Below are positions 23,172 through 35,179 of a stretch of DNA of 64,000 nt, piece by piece. The position numbers and the translations under genes are program-made. The DNA is from Beta vulgaris subsp. vulgaris. Lineage: Eukaryota > Streptophyta > Magnoliopsida > Caryophyllales > Amaranthaceae. The first letter of the stretch is position 1; every line of letters starts with the position of its first letter. The notes under the pieces were generated by a model, which did not search any database, had not been told where the DNA came from, and saw only the letters and a program-made list of their open reading frames with translations. The stretch spans positions 18,449,607 through 18,513,606 of the forward strand of contig NC_079206.1 in NCBI RefSeq assembly GCF_026745355.1, written 5' to 3'.

Positions 23172-23524
23172 TTTTTTTTTTTTTTTTTTTTTTGTAAACC
23201 GCTACTCCGAGTAGCGGTTTATAATGAAAGCTGATATCTGCTTACCGTATTTTGCGCAGGTTAACCGCTACTCTGAGTAGCGGTTTAATTTCAAAATAAA
23301 CCGCTACTCTGAGTAGCGGTTTATATATATAAACCGCTACTCAGAGTAGCGGTTTATTTTGAAATTAAACCGCTACTCAGAGTAGCGGTTTCCGTGGGTT
23401 AAAACAAAAAAAAAAAAATTTTCTCACGTGCCGTCCTACGTGGACGGTACGCAGGGAATTTTAGTTTTTTTGGGCATATTTTGGGAATTAAAACCCACTT
23501 TTGCATTATTCAAGGAAAAAATTC
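22930..23524. mobile_element. Foldback MITE (Mutator-like) made of repeated short palindromes
   Basis: Ends GAATTTTTTCC and GGAAAAAATTC are perfect inverse copies, and CGATAAAATA is present directly outside both (22920-22929 and 23525-23534), a 10-bp target duplication close to the 9 bp usual for Mutator-like elements. The arms continue as inverse copies for about 110 bases, including CCGTCCACGTAGGACGGCAC. The middle holds seven units of the form AACCGCTACT-NNN-AGTAGCGGTT, each palindromic, and two larger palindromes: one around an A27/T26 core (about 23113-23221) and one perfect at 23263-23390. The element ends about 420 bp upstream of the ubiquitin ligase gene. Long frames that cross it are not genes. 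Confidence 0.88.
23263..23390. repeat. Perfect 128-bp palindrome within the foldback MITE
   Basis: Positions 23263-23326 read as the exact reverse complement of 23327-23390 with no loop (centre in TATATATA). Each arm holds two AACCGCTACTCTGAGTAGCG units separated by an 'AATTTCAAAATA' spacer. It can extrude as a cruciform or, if transcribed, form a hairpin of 64 base pairs. Confidence 0.97.
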
Positions 23525-23720
23525 CGATAAAATATCACCTAATAATACATCAAGATCATCAAGAAAAGTGAATGTAACTAGAAGTCTTGAACAACCGACT
23601 TCCACCATTATAATTACGGACTATTTTTTATTTATTTGACGGGGTTCGCACTTTCATTAACACTTTTATGTTATTCCTGATTTTTTACTATTTGTTTTTT
23701 ATTCGCAGCCTTAATTTAAC

Positions 23721-23729
23721 CATATATAC
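23721..23729 (+). promoter_or_regulatory. Possible TATA-like sequence of the RBR ligase gene
   Basis: The sequence CATATATAC lies about 215 bp before the start codon at 23945. AT-rich DNA makes such words common, so this is only a candidate. Confidence 0.25.
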
Positions 23730-23944
23730 CTAATACTCCATTAATTTTGCCTCTTCTTTCTTAATTTTCTTCTGTTTGCTGTTCTAGCTGAAGAATTATG
23801 TGGTATTGTAACTCTATTTACAAAAACAAGGAAAAAAGTCGGGAAAAAAAACCAATATTTAACTATTATACAGAATCACAAATTTTCTCTTATTCCTAGC
23901 ACTGATTTTTTTATTTGTTAATTTGATTGATTTTGTGAAAAATT

Positions 23945-26900
23945 ATGAGGAAGAGTCGGCAAAAGAAGCAAACTTTCTATCAACGCCGCCAAGAAAACGA
24001 TGATTGGACGGTGAAACCTCTAAATGAACACCAAAAAAACCAAGTACCCAGTTCTGATCATCATCAGGATGATATAGAACAACCTCAAACTTCTTCAACC
24101 TCAAATTTTAATCCCTCAAGTCGAATAAATTTCAAGTGGGTGTCCAAAAATGGTGGGACCCAAGTCAAAAAATCTCTTCTTGAGCCGAAATATGATGAGG
24201 GTGGGTCCAATTTTGGGGAGAATGGAGATGGGCAGGAGGTGGATGAGAGAGAAAGTGAGGTAGGAGAGAGAAAATGTGAAGTTGATGTGGTAATAGTTGG
24301 TGGGGAGAAGATTGAAGGATCTGAGTTGAGTGAGGAGAGTGGTGTTGATGATGTTGTTAGAAGATTGGAGGAGTTGCAATTTGGGGTTGAAGAAGTTGAA
24401 TTATCTGAGGAACAGATTAGAATTAATGATCAAGCTCAAGAAGATGAGGTATGTTTGGTTAATTCATATACTTCTAATTTTTTTTTATTGTTAAATGTGT
24501 TTTTGATTGTTATTAGTAGGCTAAATGTGTAGTAGATTTTGTGTGATATTAACTCCAATAGTGATCATAAGCTTGATTTTAATAGAGAAAAGAAGGTGAG
24601 GATTGAATTGTTTGTGTTGTCCACTTATTGAAGGGGCTGTTAAGCATGAAGTTGATCAGTGTTATTATATTACTAATTTAGACTAACTCCATTTATTGGT
24701 ATTGAAGTGTGTAACAAGATATAAGCTCTATACTTGAGAAATCTACGTTAAATATATTCTACACAGTTATTTCATTTTGCTCCCTCTGGATAGGGGTGGT
24801 GGGAGGGCCTTGTAAGGCGGCTTAAGGGTTATATGAGGTATGATGACTGGAGAAGAGCATATGTACCGCGTGGTTATTGAGATTGTTAATGATATGTAGG
24901 CTTAAAATAAGATGCTTTTTTTTTTGTATGTGCTTTAGTTTCCATGACTTCTGCAAATATTGAAGCCCAGAAATTTGCAGTATATCTCGGAACCGTCTAC
25001 CATCATGATTAGGATAATGCGGTTTGCATTGAAATGCTTCCTGAGGCTATGGGTTCGTTTCATGGCTGTAATAGAGGAAGATAAGCTGCGCTAAGGTGCT
25101 CGTGGCATGCCTCTGGTGACTGGTCACAATGTAAAGTTTGTATATATGATTTTTTTTGGCTTTTGACAAAAGAGAGTTGCCAATTCCGCTCTTCTTGCCT
25201 ATATGTATATGTTTTTTGTGGCTTTTGACAAAATTGAGTTGCCAATTCCGTTCTTCTTGTCTATAGGCTATGATGTTTGGATGCATTGTAATGAAAATTC
25301 TGTGGCTTAGTTATTTGTCAAAACTCAAAACTGTTGAAAATTCTTCATAAGAACAGTCGTAGTTTCAACTATGCCAAATATATACCTCCTGTATCCTAGG
25401 CGGCAGGCGCACATCTTAACATTTTGTCTTGTGCGTGGGTTTTAGAACCTTGTTAGGCCTGTTGTCTCACTGCATCTTTGTTAAGGAAATTTTCTTGGTA
25501 AGTGTACATCCTCTAGAGTCTAGAATTGTCTTTGCCTTTTCTGGTTTTGAAATTTCGCTTTTCTTTACTGTATCCTTTGGAGTGAACTTTTTGTTCTTTC
25601 CGTCCTAAGCTGCTTGAGAGCAGTTAGACAAAGGCTGAACAGTTGGATTGAAGAAACTAAAGGAAAAGAGCGCACCTCTTTTTGCACTAATATTCACAGA
25701 ACACGATACTTGTAGAAAGCTGTATAATCTTTTTCTAGGAAGTTCACTTCTAATATATTTTTATTATATATAAGAGTTTCTTAGATATTATTTATCGAAT
25801 ATTTTCAGTTGATTGCTATGGAGTCTATCTATGGAGACAATGTCCATGTCCTTGAAAATAGACGAGGCTTGCGATCTTTCCAGGTTTGGCTTCTTCAGAA
25901 AGCTCGAGATCATTCACTAATAGCTGCATATAAGCTGATGTCATCTTTTCTTTTGCAGATTTACATACAAATTGAACTTCCTAGTGCGTATCCAGTATCA
26001 GCTAAACTAAAGGCAGATGCTCAGGCTGACTCCAAATTGGGTGATTCAGATGAATTCGTATATACTTTCAAGGTTAATTATCTGTCACCTATTGTTTTGA
26101 CTTGCTTGCTGCCTAGATCATATCCAAGTCATGGTCCACCCTCTTTCACACTCTCAGTTCAATGGCTGCATAAATCTGGAATTTCCAAGCTTTGCTCCAT
26201 GCTAGACATGTTGTGGAATGAGCAACCAGGACAAGAGATCCTGTACCAGTGGGTAGAATGGTTACATATTTCTTCTCTTACGTACCTTGGTTTTGATAAA
26301 GAACTTGTGCTTGGACCCTACAATGTGAAAACTGCTTCAGATAGGCGTGCTATCTCTGGAGGTGTTTCTCCTAACTTTGATATTCCATCAATGAAGAGTT
26401 ACAATGATGAGAGACAACATGAGAATTTCTTGAGTGGATTTCATGAATGTTGCATCTGTTTCAGCGAGTATGCAGGTACTATTAATTATTTCTTCTCCAT
26501 TATGTCCAAATATTTGGTAATCTGGGCCTAGTTGACAATGTTTTTAAGAAAGTTGCTTTTGATCATCCACATTTGTTGTATTCTTTTCGGCTTATTAATT
26601 TATTTCTGAAGATACAAGTTCAAATAAGTTTAGAGAAATTCAGGTAAGTTCAATCCCTAGGCCGTAGCTACAATAAGTTCAGATTCAATAAGATAAGTTT
26701 AGACATGTTAAGACGAGTCTAATTCAATTGAATAGAACATGCCCTGCATGTCTTTTAGCATGGTTGTATATTGGTCATTAAAGTATGATGGGTCTTTTTT
26801 ATCCCTTAAGCATAATACAAGTTTTTGAGTTCATTTTGATTTTATTGTTTGACTAGAGCTTATAGTAATCACTTTTACTTAGCTATGCTTCCATGCTAGC

Positions 26901-29900
26901 TTCTTAATTGACATTATGCTCTCATTAAAATCACTAAAGAGTTCATGAATTAAGCATTTCTTGACCTGAAACCTTGGGTCAATTGTTTGTCAATCTAATG
27001 TGTCTGCTCGTTTTGGTCTTACTCAGTGTTACCTAATTCCCTAATTCCCCCGCGAATCGCGAATTGAGAAAAGCGAATTATGGTCGGTTTTGGTTCATTT
27101 TTGGCTCATTTTGGGCGAATTGGCGAATTCAAAAGGCGAATTAGGTAACACTGGTCTTACTAGAAGGTGTTCCATACTAAATTATTGAATCGCTCTCCTG
27201 TTCTATAGAAAAAAATAGGTAGCAAAGCTGGAGCTGTCAATGTGTTTGAAGTTGCATCCGAACTCCCTGTAATAGGTCGGAAGCTTTTGTTGGGTTTAAT
27301 GAAAATCACTTCAGTGCAGGATCTTTAATGGCTGCTCAGGATCTTTATAATCTTTATAATCCATTGTTCTTTGGTGTGTTGTCCTGGTATTCCCTTCTCG
27401 ACTTTCCATATATAAAGCTTTTGAAAACCTTATACTACAAGGTATCAAGCTGGGGCAGCGAACCTAATAAGGGTTCTGGTTGGCACGTGCCCACCCAAAA
27501 AAAATTCTTGTTATCGCTTTAAGATTTTTCTTAATATAGAAGATAAACTTGTAAATGTACATCAACTGTAAAGGAGTGGAGCAGTGGTAATTTACCCTTT
27601 GACGTTATAATCCTAGTTTCTATCCCCGTGCAGAATCGCTTGTAGTGCACCTTTTGCTTTTTTTGTTCTTTTTTCCTTTTTCCTTTTTCCTTTTTGAAAT
27701 TAATTATTGTTGATTTTTCCCCCCTTCCAACTTTGTTTTGCTTGATCTTTCTTCCTATTCCCCAAAAAACTTCTTTGTTCTTTTCTTTTCTTTCCTTGGT
27801 TTTTATGCAGCCAACTTTTACTTGTATCCAACTCTAATCATTCAATTTTTTAAACCCTATTGTGAAGCTAACAACTATAAAATTATGAAAGTAATTTCAA
27901 AATATGATTAACCATACGTCAATATATGTTTTGGATCTGTCATTATCAAATATCAATCTGTCATTGTCAGTTTGTGTCAGGCTGTCAGCTATTGGTCAAT
28001 CTGCCTATTAAGCTTATTGCTACCCTTGTGAGTTTATGTGATACGGGGTTTAGCTTGTTGTTCCACCCGCCCCTCCAAGTTATAAATCCTGGATTCGCCT
28101 CTCTGGCAATAAGGGATGTAAAATGCCTTAATTATCTCCCGTCACAGCAACATACACAGATCCCCATATTTGTTATATGATTATATATCATGGAAGGTTG
28201 CATTTTTTAAAATTGAACTTAATTTTTATGATATGTCTCACTGAAGTATTCAAGTGTAATGCATAGTCAATAGCAAATTTCTTTCTTAAAATGCATTTCT
28301 TGATTGCTCATACCTCAACATCTCCAAATATTTATGAGTGTATTGAAAATGAATAAAGACATTGCGAAGAGAGACGTATTACCTTGGAAACTTGCATGAG
28401 ACATGCCATGTAGAAACAGTTTAAACTATAAACTACAATTTTGTTCTCTACCTTTTACCAAAGAAGCCGCAAGTGTCAAAAATCCAAATTATCATTGGCC
28501 TTAGGTCTGAAGATTAGATTCCAACTTACTGGATTTTCTCATCTTTGGTCCTTAACACCGAAACAAATACCTAACTAATTTCTCACCCTACTTACCAGAG
28601 TAGACTGGACTACTGGAGTTCAAAAATTTTGGAATTGAAGGAGGTTGATCATGTCCTCTCAAGACTGATGCTTAGATAATGGATGTAATACTAGATTTCT
28701 ATGAAATAAATGTTATAGTAGTTATTGGCGAAGATGATTTCAATCGGTACATGCTTAGCGAAAGACAATCACAACTCCAGAACATCTGAAGCAAAATGCG
28801 ATCAGAAGCCTGTTCTCCTATTGTAGTATTATGATGGCATAAGTGACTGAATTTCAGGATATCTGCAGGATGACACTTCTGTTTAGATGGTTCATAGACC
28901 TTTTCTTTTTTTACATAGAAACATGAAAAGGGGAAGAACTGAAAGCCTAATGAAGTGCTGAAGTGTTGCACATTAATATTTCGAGGGCTTTCTTACTGTC
29001 CTTGCTCACTGTTCATATTATTCTTTTGTCCAGGAGCGGAATTTTTGAGATTGCCATGTCATCACTTCTTTTGTGTAAAATGCATGACCACTTATACTGA
29101 AGTGCATGTGAAGGAAGGGACAGTTAACAAGCTGCAATGTCCAACGACTAAATGTGGCTGTATGATCCCACCTGGTTTATTGAAACGGCTGCTGGGGGAT
29201 GAGGCATTTGAACGTTGGGAATCTATGATGTTGCAAAAAACCCTTGATGCAATGTCTGATATAGCTTATTGCCCCAGATGTGAAACAGCTTGTTTGGAAG
29301 ATGACGACCAACATGCGCAATGTTCTAAGTGCTTCTTTAGCTTTTGCACTCTTTGCAGGGAGAAACGCCATGTGGGGATAGCATGCATGACACCAGAGAT
29401 GAAGCTTAAAATATTGGAGGTAAGAGCTGTTCGATAATGTTTTTATTCGCAAGTTCAAACCTTAGCCTACAGGAGACTTGAATGCAAATTAGTTATTTAG
29501 GTGAAGTCTGGGGTAGGACAGGGTATCTGGTCTCATCATTTCCTTTGATGATGTTTTACCATATGATTAGTAGTTCACTCATCTGTCCCGGTTCTCATCC
29601 CTTTAGCACCTTGGTTCTCAAAGTATAGATAATTTTTTGCATCTGTTCTCATTTTCTGAATCAGCAGTGTTTTACCATGGACTGGGGTTCAAGTCCAACA
29701 CCTTGTACGTATCTCACTATTGTCCCTCTTTTACCACGGGCATCTTTGTTATTATAGAATACACTCTTCATCTGGTTGGCCATATATCTTTTCACTCTGA
29801 AAAGGAAGCATAAGACTGACATGAAGATCTTCCTGTGAGTCGCTGGGCCCATGCCCCATAACTTGCCAAGTACTCAATCTTGTCTATTTTGCTTCCTATA

Positions 29901-32900
29901 GCCAAAGTTTTACCTGGTCATTTGCATCTGTCTGGCACCTCCATGATTCATCAGTTTGATAGTATGGACATAAATTTGTGTTTGAGCTGTTGTAGTGACC
30001 TGTATTGAACAAAAACTGTTATGGGGAGAGGTCATATACTTTTAGTATTACTTGACTGCCAATTTCTTTCTGTATTGGTCTGCTTTTACTGAATTAGCTT
30101 AGTTGAACTTATCCCTAGAGACTAACAGCTTATATGCGTTCTCCTGGTCATTCTAAGTATATGATTGTTTATCTTATGCAGAATGCTAATATAACAAATA
30201 TGATGATTTTTAACTTAAATGCAGTTATTGCATATCGATTTGCTAACACAGTCATCATGCATCTAATTTTGTGTTGACAAATTCAGATTTTTGAGGATCA
30301 AAATAAACAGTTTGGTAAGCTCCCCAGTATTGCTGGTAGCTGCTTATAAACTACAGTCACGGTGATGAATTTATATGTAATTTTGTAAAGAAACCACTTT
30401 TGATAATTCCCATGGTAATGGAACTTCATCCTAAAATTGTGATTTTTCCTACATGAATTTCCGTTACCACACAATTCCACCTTCATTACCACACAATTCC
30501 ACCTTTAAAGTGCTAATAGATGGTAATAAAAGTTGATGAAGTGAGATATTTGGGGATGAAAACATTACTATGAACATTTGGTAAACATATCTTCAGCAAA
30601 ATGACCTAGAAATGGATTACCATTAGATCATATATACTACCACCTACTGAAAGGACCATGAGGGGTAATGGGACTAGCTATGTCACTTAACAACTGATTT
30701 TTTTGGGGGCCTCACGGGGAAGCCCTTGGTAAGAAGGACCCTACTGGACCAGAACCTTTCCCAGCCCTACGCAGGTTAACGTTTGAGAGTACGGGGATAT
30801 AACAGAAACTTGTGACGTAACCTTCACCAAGCAAGCTTGGTGAATAACTGATGGCATATTGTTATTCGGGAAATGTGCTCTTCTTGAATGACTGCATATA
30901 TATGTAATATCAATTTTCTGGATTATTAGTGAGACGGTTTGACAAATAGAGTTTAGAGTTTAGCTGTTAGAGTTTAGAGTTTGTTGTTAGAGTTTTAACT
31001 TTTTGCTTAGTAGATTTGACTGCTGATTTGACAACCTTTTTTTTTATAAATATGTTTGGTAATAATTAACCAATTGCTAAAAGCTTATTACCATTTGTTT
31101 GAGTAAAATGACATTTATAGACATTTTAATACAATGTGTAGTAGTATTATTAGAGGCAAAAAATTCATTGAAAATGTTTGTACCTAATCCTCTAAAGAAA
31201 AAGCTCCTAGTAGGAGCTTTTTCATTTTGAGAGTTCTCATTCGAAAACTCTCTCTAAAACTCTATTTTACCAAACACCTCTTTTACAGTTTTTGACTAGT
31301 CAAAACTCTAAAAGTGATCCAAAATTCTCTTTTTACTCCAAAACTCTAATTGCCAAGCACCCCCACAATGCCACATATTTCTTAGTAAGATAAGTGTCAC
31401 CCAGGGAACGGAGACGAGGTAGAGGTAGATCGGATCCTGGAGTTGTGAGAATCAGAATCTGTGTCTTATGGGGAGAAGGTGAAGATGCTCACTGTAGTTC
31501 CCACCTTATTTTCTTATGACACGTAATGTTCAGGAATTATGATAAATCAACTTACCTTCTCCCATGTTTTGAGATCCACACACATGAATTGTTTGCATAG
31601 AACTTGCAACAAGGGTATGCGTAACATAATTTCAGGAACTTAGCTATCAGAAACTTCAATATATTGAAAAAACCCGCTAATATATGACTTTTAGGTTATG
31701 TAGGAGATTACATAGCAGATAGAGGGGTCGTTCACTTATCCTCCATGCATTTGAGTGGAAAGTAAGCCAAACAAACCTAAAAGTCCTTAATATAACAACC
31801 CAATTATCCCCTCCCTCTCCTTTCTGGTGTATATAAATTCTTTTCTTGTTTGTTTGCTTGTGTGTGTGCGTGCGGTGTGTGCGCTTGTGGAAAATTCACT
31901 GCTCGAACATAGTTCTCCAATCCCCTGAATTTCAATAAAGAAAGTCACATAACTTGTAGAAGAATTTGGCTGGTGCCTGGTGGTACTTTTGTAATTTTAT
32001 ATGCTTAACTGGAATTCAGAATTCCTATTTGGTTTCAGTTTTGGCTAATTTTGTGAACAATTTTATTGAGTGTATTAGCATTGTACTTTTAGTATTTAAT
32101 TCCAGGCCCCAGGCAGGGGATCTTATTTTTGTAGTGAAATACAGTATTATCTTTTTCTAATTAATGATTAGAAATGGAATCTTAACATCAAAGTTTATGA
32201 ATGCAGGAGCGCCAAAATTCATCCCATCTTATGTCTGAACAAAGACGTAAAGAGCTTGATATGATAAATGAACTTCGAAGTGTGACGGAGATTCTCCGTG
32301 ATGCTAAGCAATGCCCATCGTGCAAGATAGCTATCTCTAGAACTGAAGGTTGCAATAAGATGGTGTGTACTCAGTGTGGCCATTTCTTTTGCTACCGCTG
32401 TAACAAAGAAATTAGTGGATATGAGCATTACAGGTTTGTAGTTAATTCACGAGCAGTGTAGCTGATTTGGTTTAATCTGTCAAATATTTATTTTGTCATG
32501 GAAATTTAACTCTACTGATATTGTTTCTGCGACTATATGAAGAGATGGAACATGTGAACTTTTCCCACAAGAAATGGTTGAGGAGTGGGAAGTGCGGATT
32601 AATGCTCGTCAAGTCCTGGGTCAGTTGCAAGCTCAAGCTTTTCCTGCAAATGCTCGACCTTGTCCTATGTGTGGGCAGTTGAATGCTAAGGCATGTCATA
32701 CATTCATGGATCTGATCAACGTTATACAACTTTTTTACCGAAACAAATTTGTAGAGCTCCAAATTATAGACATAGTACTTTTGTTCTTAAAAATAATTGC
32801 AACACTTGCTCCTTCGGGGTCTCCATTGCACACATTCTTTTGACCATATATTTATATAGATATGAATATTGGACTTCGTTGTGTATTATACTTTACTGTA

Positions 32901-33071
32901 TATGGTTTCATATGTGAACTTGTGTATTTATATTGATTACAGGTTGGAAACAATAATCACATCTTCTGCTGGGCATGCCAAAACCACTACTGCTACCTTT
33001 GTAGGAAGGCTGTACGACGTAGCTCTGAGCATTATGGTCCCAAAGGTTGTAAACAACATTCAGAAGGATAG
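23945..33071 (+). CDS. RWD-RBR E3 ubiquitin ligase, RNF14-like, seven exons
   Basis: Exons by splice sites and phase: 23945-24448, 25809-25883, 25959-26475, 29034-29419, 32207-32433, 32543-32690 and 32943-33071, joining to about 661 residues. Residues 1-168 are polar and acidic with no known domain. The RWD domain spans about 169-305 ([11 protein letters not shown] to [12 protein letters not shown]). RING1 starts at [10 protein letters not shown] (357 on) and continues with [11 protein letters not shown] in exon 4; the IBR follows ([10 protein letters not shown] ... [12 protein letters not shown]). RING2 has [19 protein letters not shown], where the Cys in GCNKM (about 543) is the expected ubiquitin-accepting residue. 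The C-terminus reads [14 protein letters not shown] ligases take ubiquitin onto this Cys before passing it to the substrate, and the RWD domain probably binds partners. Intron 6 uses a GC donor (AAG/GCATGT). No lesion is visible. The first-exon start is chosen as the first in-frame ATG. Confidence 0.9.
27024..27153. mobile_element. Small hAT-type MITE within intron 3 of the RBR gene
   Basis: Terminal inverted repeats CAGTGTTACCTAATTC and GAATTAGGTAACACTG are perfect, and the 8-bp duplication GTCTTACT flanks the element (27016-27023 and 27154-27161), as expected for hAT. It is about 130 bp long and its inner part also folds back (GCGAATT units). Confidence 0.9.
27565..27670 (+). mobile_element. 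Possible SINE (tRNA-derived), tentative
   Basis: The stretch GGAGTGGAGCAGTGGTAATT followed about 35 bases later by AATCCTAGTTTCTATCC resembles the A and B boxes of an RNA polymerase III promoter in plant SINEs. It is followed by a T/C-rich stretch. I found no flanking duplication, and the B box is imperfect. Confidence 0.25.
30930..31375. mobile_element. Possible MITE in intron 4 of the RBR gene
   Basis: Repeated AGAGTTTAGAGTTT words at the left (30950-31010) are mirrored by AAAACTCTA words on the right (31250-31350), and the right end reads GCCAAGCACCCCC, a form common in hAT-type MITEs. The left boundary is not clear. The rest of intron 4 (29420-32206) has nothing I recognise. Confidence 0.3.
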
Positions 33072-33253
33072 GTGACTGGAACACAAAGAGAAATACACCT
33101 TGAGGTCAGTCGGGTGACAATTCTTTCTCCCTTGGGTAGGGAACACAGTTTGGTGCTTGATGAAATTCTTTGAAATTATGGAGCAAGACATCATAGATTC
33201 AATGTGCATTGGGAAGTCTGCTTTACCGCAATAGTACAGTAGTCGGCTTCTTA

Positions 33254-33457
33254 ACACTTTATTTGGATAGAAGGAAACGGAGGGAAAGGGATGGAAGGGA
33301 TAAGGAGGGGAACAAATTCCCTTATGTGGATAGTGGATACATTGGGGGAAGGGAGGGGAGGGAGAGGGAAGGATCTACTTTCCCTCCCTTTTTAATAAAT
33401 ATCGTCCCTCCCAGATTGGAGAGATTATCTTTCCCCTTCTCCTTCCAAATAAAGTGT
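33254..33457. mobile_element. MITE-like inverted repeat downstream of the RBR gene
   Basis: Left end ACACTTTATTTGGA and right end TCCAAATAAAGTGT are perfect inverse copies around a GGAAGGGA-rich / CCCTCCC-rich interior. It lies about 180 bp past the stop codon of the RBR gene, so it may fall in the 3' untranslated region. A flanking duplication is not evident. Confidence 0.6.
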
Positions 33458-33736
33458 AAATGTGCTCTAAGATGACTTAGCAACAGAATATTTCTAATGG
33501 CCCATTTGGTAGTCGTTAATAAATTGCGATAATGGGAGTGAATTTTAAGTGTAATTTTATTAGGGAAGCATCCTTAAAATCTCCATGGGGAGTTATTTTT
33601 TCTCCATGAAAAAACAATCTCACTCCTGAACTTGTGTTTTTGTCTCTAAGGGATAATCAAATTGCTATTTGAAACATTATTTTCTTTTGTATATTATTCA
33701 AGTCCTACAGATTATACACCAATTATTTACCATTTC

Positions 33737-34098
33737 GGCTCCGTTTGGTAGGGTGTAAAACGTTTTCTAGGAAAACTGTTTTCCTCTATTTTCAGTTTTA
33801 CATTGTTTGGCTGGCAAAAGAGTGTAAAATCATTTTCTTTTGGGGTAAAATTACTCTCCTAATGATGGAAAACCATTTTCCTTTCAAAATGAAGGGAAAA
33901 CTATTTTCCTTTTCTCTCTTGTACACTCATGTCACTACCTCCTTACTTTCCCTTTCATTTTTCTTTCATTTCATCATTTTTCTTACATCGAATCAAACAA
34001 CGGAAAACTAATTTTGGAATTGTGTTTTCCATTGTAAATTGTTTTCCATGAAAATCATTTTTACACTGAAAATATTTTACGTCCTACCAAACGGGGCC
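33737..34098. mobile_element. MITE with CCGTTTGGTAGG / CCTACCAAACGG ends
   Basis: Left end GGCTCCGTTTGGTAGGGTGT and right end CGTCCTACCAAACGGGGCC are inverse copies, and arms of AAAACGTTTTC / GAAAATATTTTAC type continue inward. The end sequences are of the hAT-like MITE kind. The expected 8-bp duplication is not clear. Confidence 0.6.
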
Positions 34099-34616
34099 TT
34101 CATTCTTTCAAGTCTTGACGTATTGAGAATGTCTGACTTAAAAAATCAAATGATCATTTAATTCAACTTTCAGAAAATTGTCTGACTTAAAAACAGAAGA
34201 TCAGAATCTTAGAGCTGCATGAGGTTACGTCTTTCTTCATGTGCGAAACGAAAATTCATTCAGAAAATCTGTTCATTCAAATGTTTAAAATTTGCAAAAT
34301 GTAACATAAAAACAAATTGGATACATGTAGAGAAAATTAACATAAAAAACTTGGTCTTTTACTTCTACTTTAATCTATGGTTAGTACCTGCGAGTGACAA
34401 TGAGACGGAATCCATAAGTTCCTCGTCTGATTCAAGAGCTTTCGTAGAATCAGTAAGTAAACATATTTCTAGATCCGTACTTCCTGCAGCCTCATATCCA
34501 GATTCCAGGATAAGAAGTCATCTTCGATCTTCCCTAGATATGTTTGCATACCCTATGGCCAGCTAGTGCTTTACCGGGTCGAAAATCATTCCCATACACG
34601 TCGACGTCAGGGATTG

Positions 34617-35000
34617 TGTTGAAGTTACACAAGCAGGATGTAAAGCCTCATCAACTTGCAAATATCAGCAAAGCATTAACAGCATCAACAGCTCTTCAGT
34701 AGCACTGAAGCAACAACTGTCAGCTCTAACAAACTAAGCCAGCTCAGCATATTCTGTTAATATGTAATAACAAACTTGTACAGCTCACCTAGAGTTAGTT
34801 ACTACTGTAGCTTAGTTTTATAAATATAGCTGAGATTGTAATAGTTGTTTTTTCAATGAAATACAATATAATTTTCCTCTCTCTAAAATTCAGAGAGTTG
34901 TATTCTCTCCAAAACTCTTGTTATATTCTTTGAAGCATTTCAATGCATTATTCAATATTCATCTACTGAATTTCATGAAGTTAGATGAACAATTTCATCA
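34617..35000 (+). repeat. Copia-1 5' LTR
   Basis: 384 bp, from TGTTGAAGTT to AATTTCATCA. It carries TATAAATATAG at 34819-34829, a fitting TATA box for the element's transcript. Confidence 0.93.
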
Positions 35001-35012
35001 TGGTATCAGAGC
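35001..35012 (+). promoter_or_regulatory. Copia-1 primer binding site
   Basis: TGGTATCAGAGC, complementary to the 3' end of initiator methionine tRNA, directly after the 5' LTR. Confidence 0.9.
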
Positions 35013-35179
35013 ATAAGTGTTCTGGATTATAATCAAATGTTCCGCATCAATTCTTAATCTCTGATTTGAAGAACTGAGATCAAATTTGTTTTTCTAACGA
35101 TTGAATCAATCTTCTCCACTTGCTGAAATCAAGAAATCGAGGTATTTTCTTCTGAATTTCTTCAAATTGCATCAAAGAA

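Noticed and set aside
22846..23214. 122-residue open frame ending in poly-Lys and poly-Phe
   Set aside because: It runs through the foldback MITE and its A/T core and has no homology I can support.
23049..23391. Regular palindromic repeats that might look like a CRISPR array
   Set aside because: The genome is a plant, spacers are not of constant length, and the block lies in a transposon with a target duplication.
30660..30860. GC-richer block in intron 4 with CAGCCCTACGCAGGTTAACG
   Set aside because: It looks like a transposon or SINE-like fragment, but I could not find ends, promoter boxes or duplications to support a call.
32869..33075. Alternative open frame across exon 7 of the RBR gene
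   Set aside because: Phase at the GC-AG junction selects the frame [12 protein letters not shown], which fits the RBR family; the other frame is a shadow.
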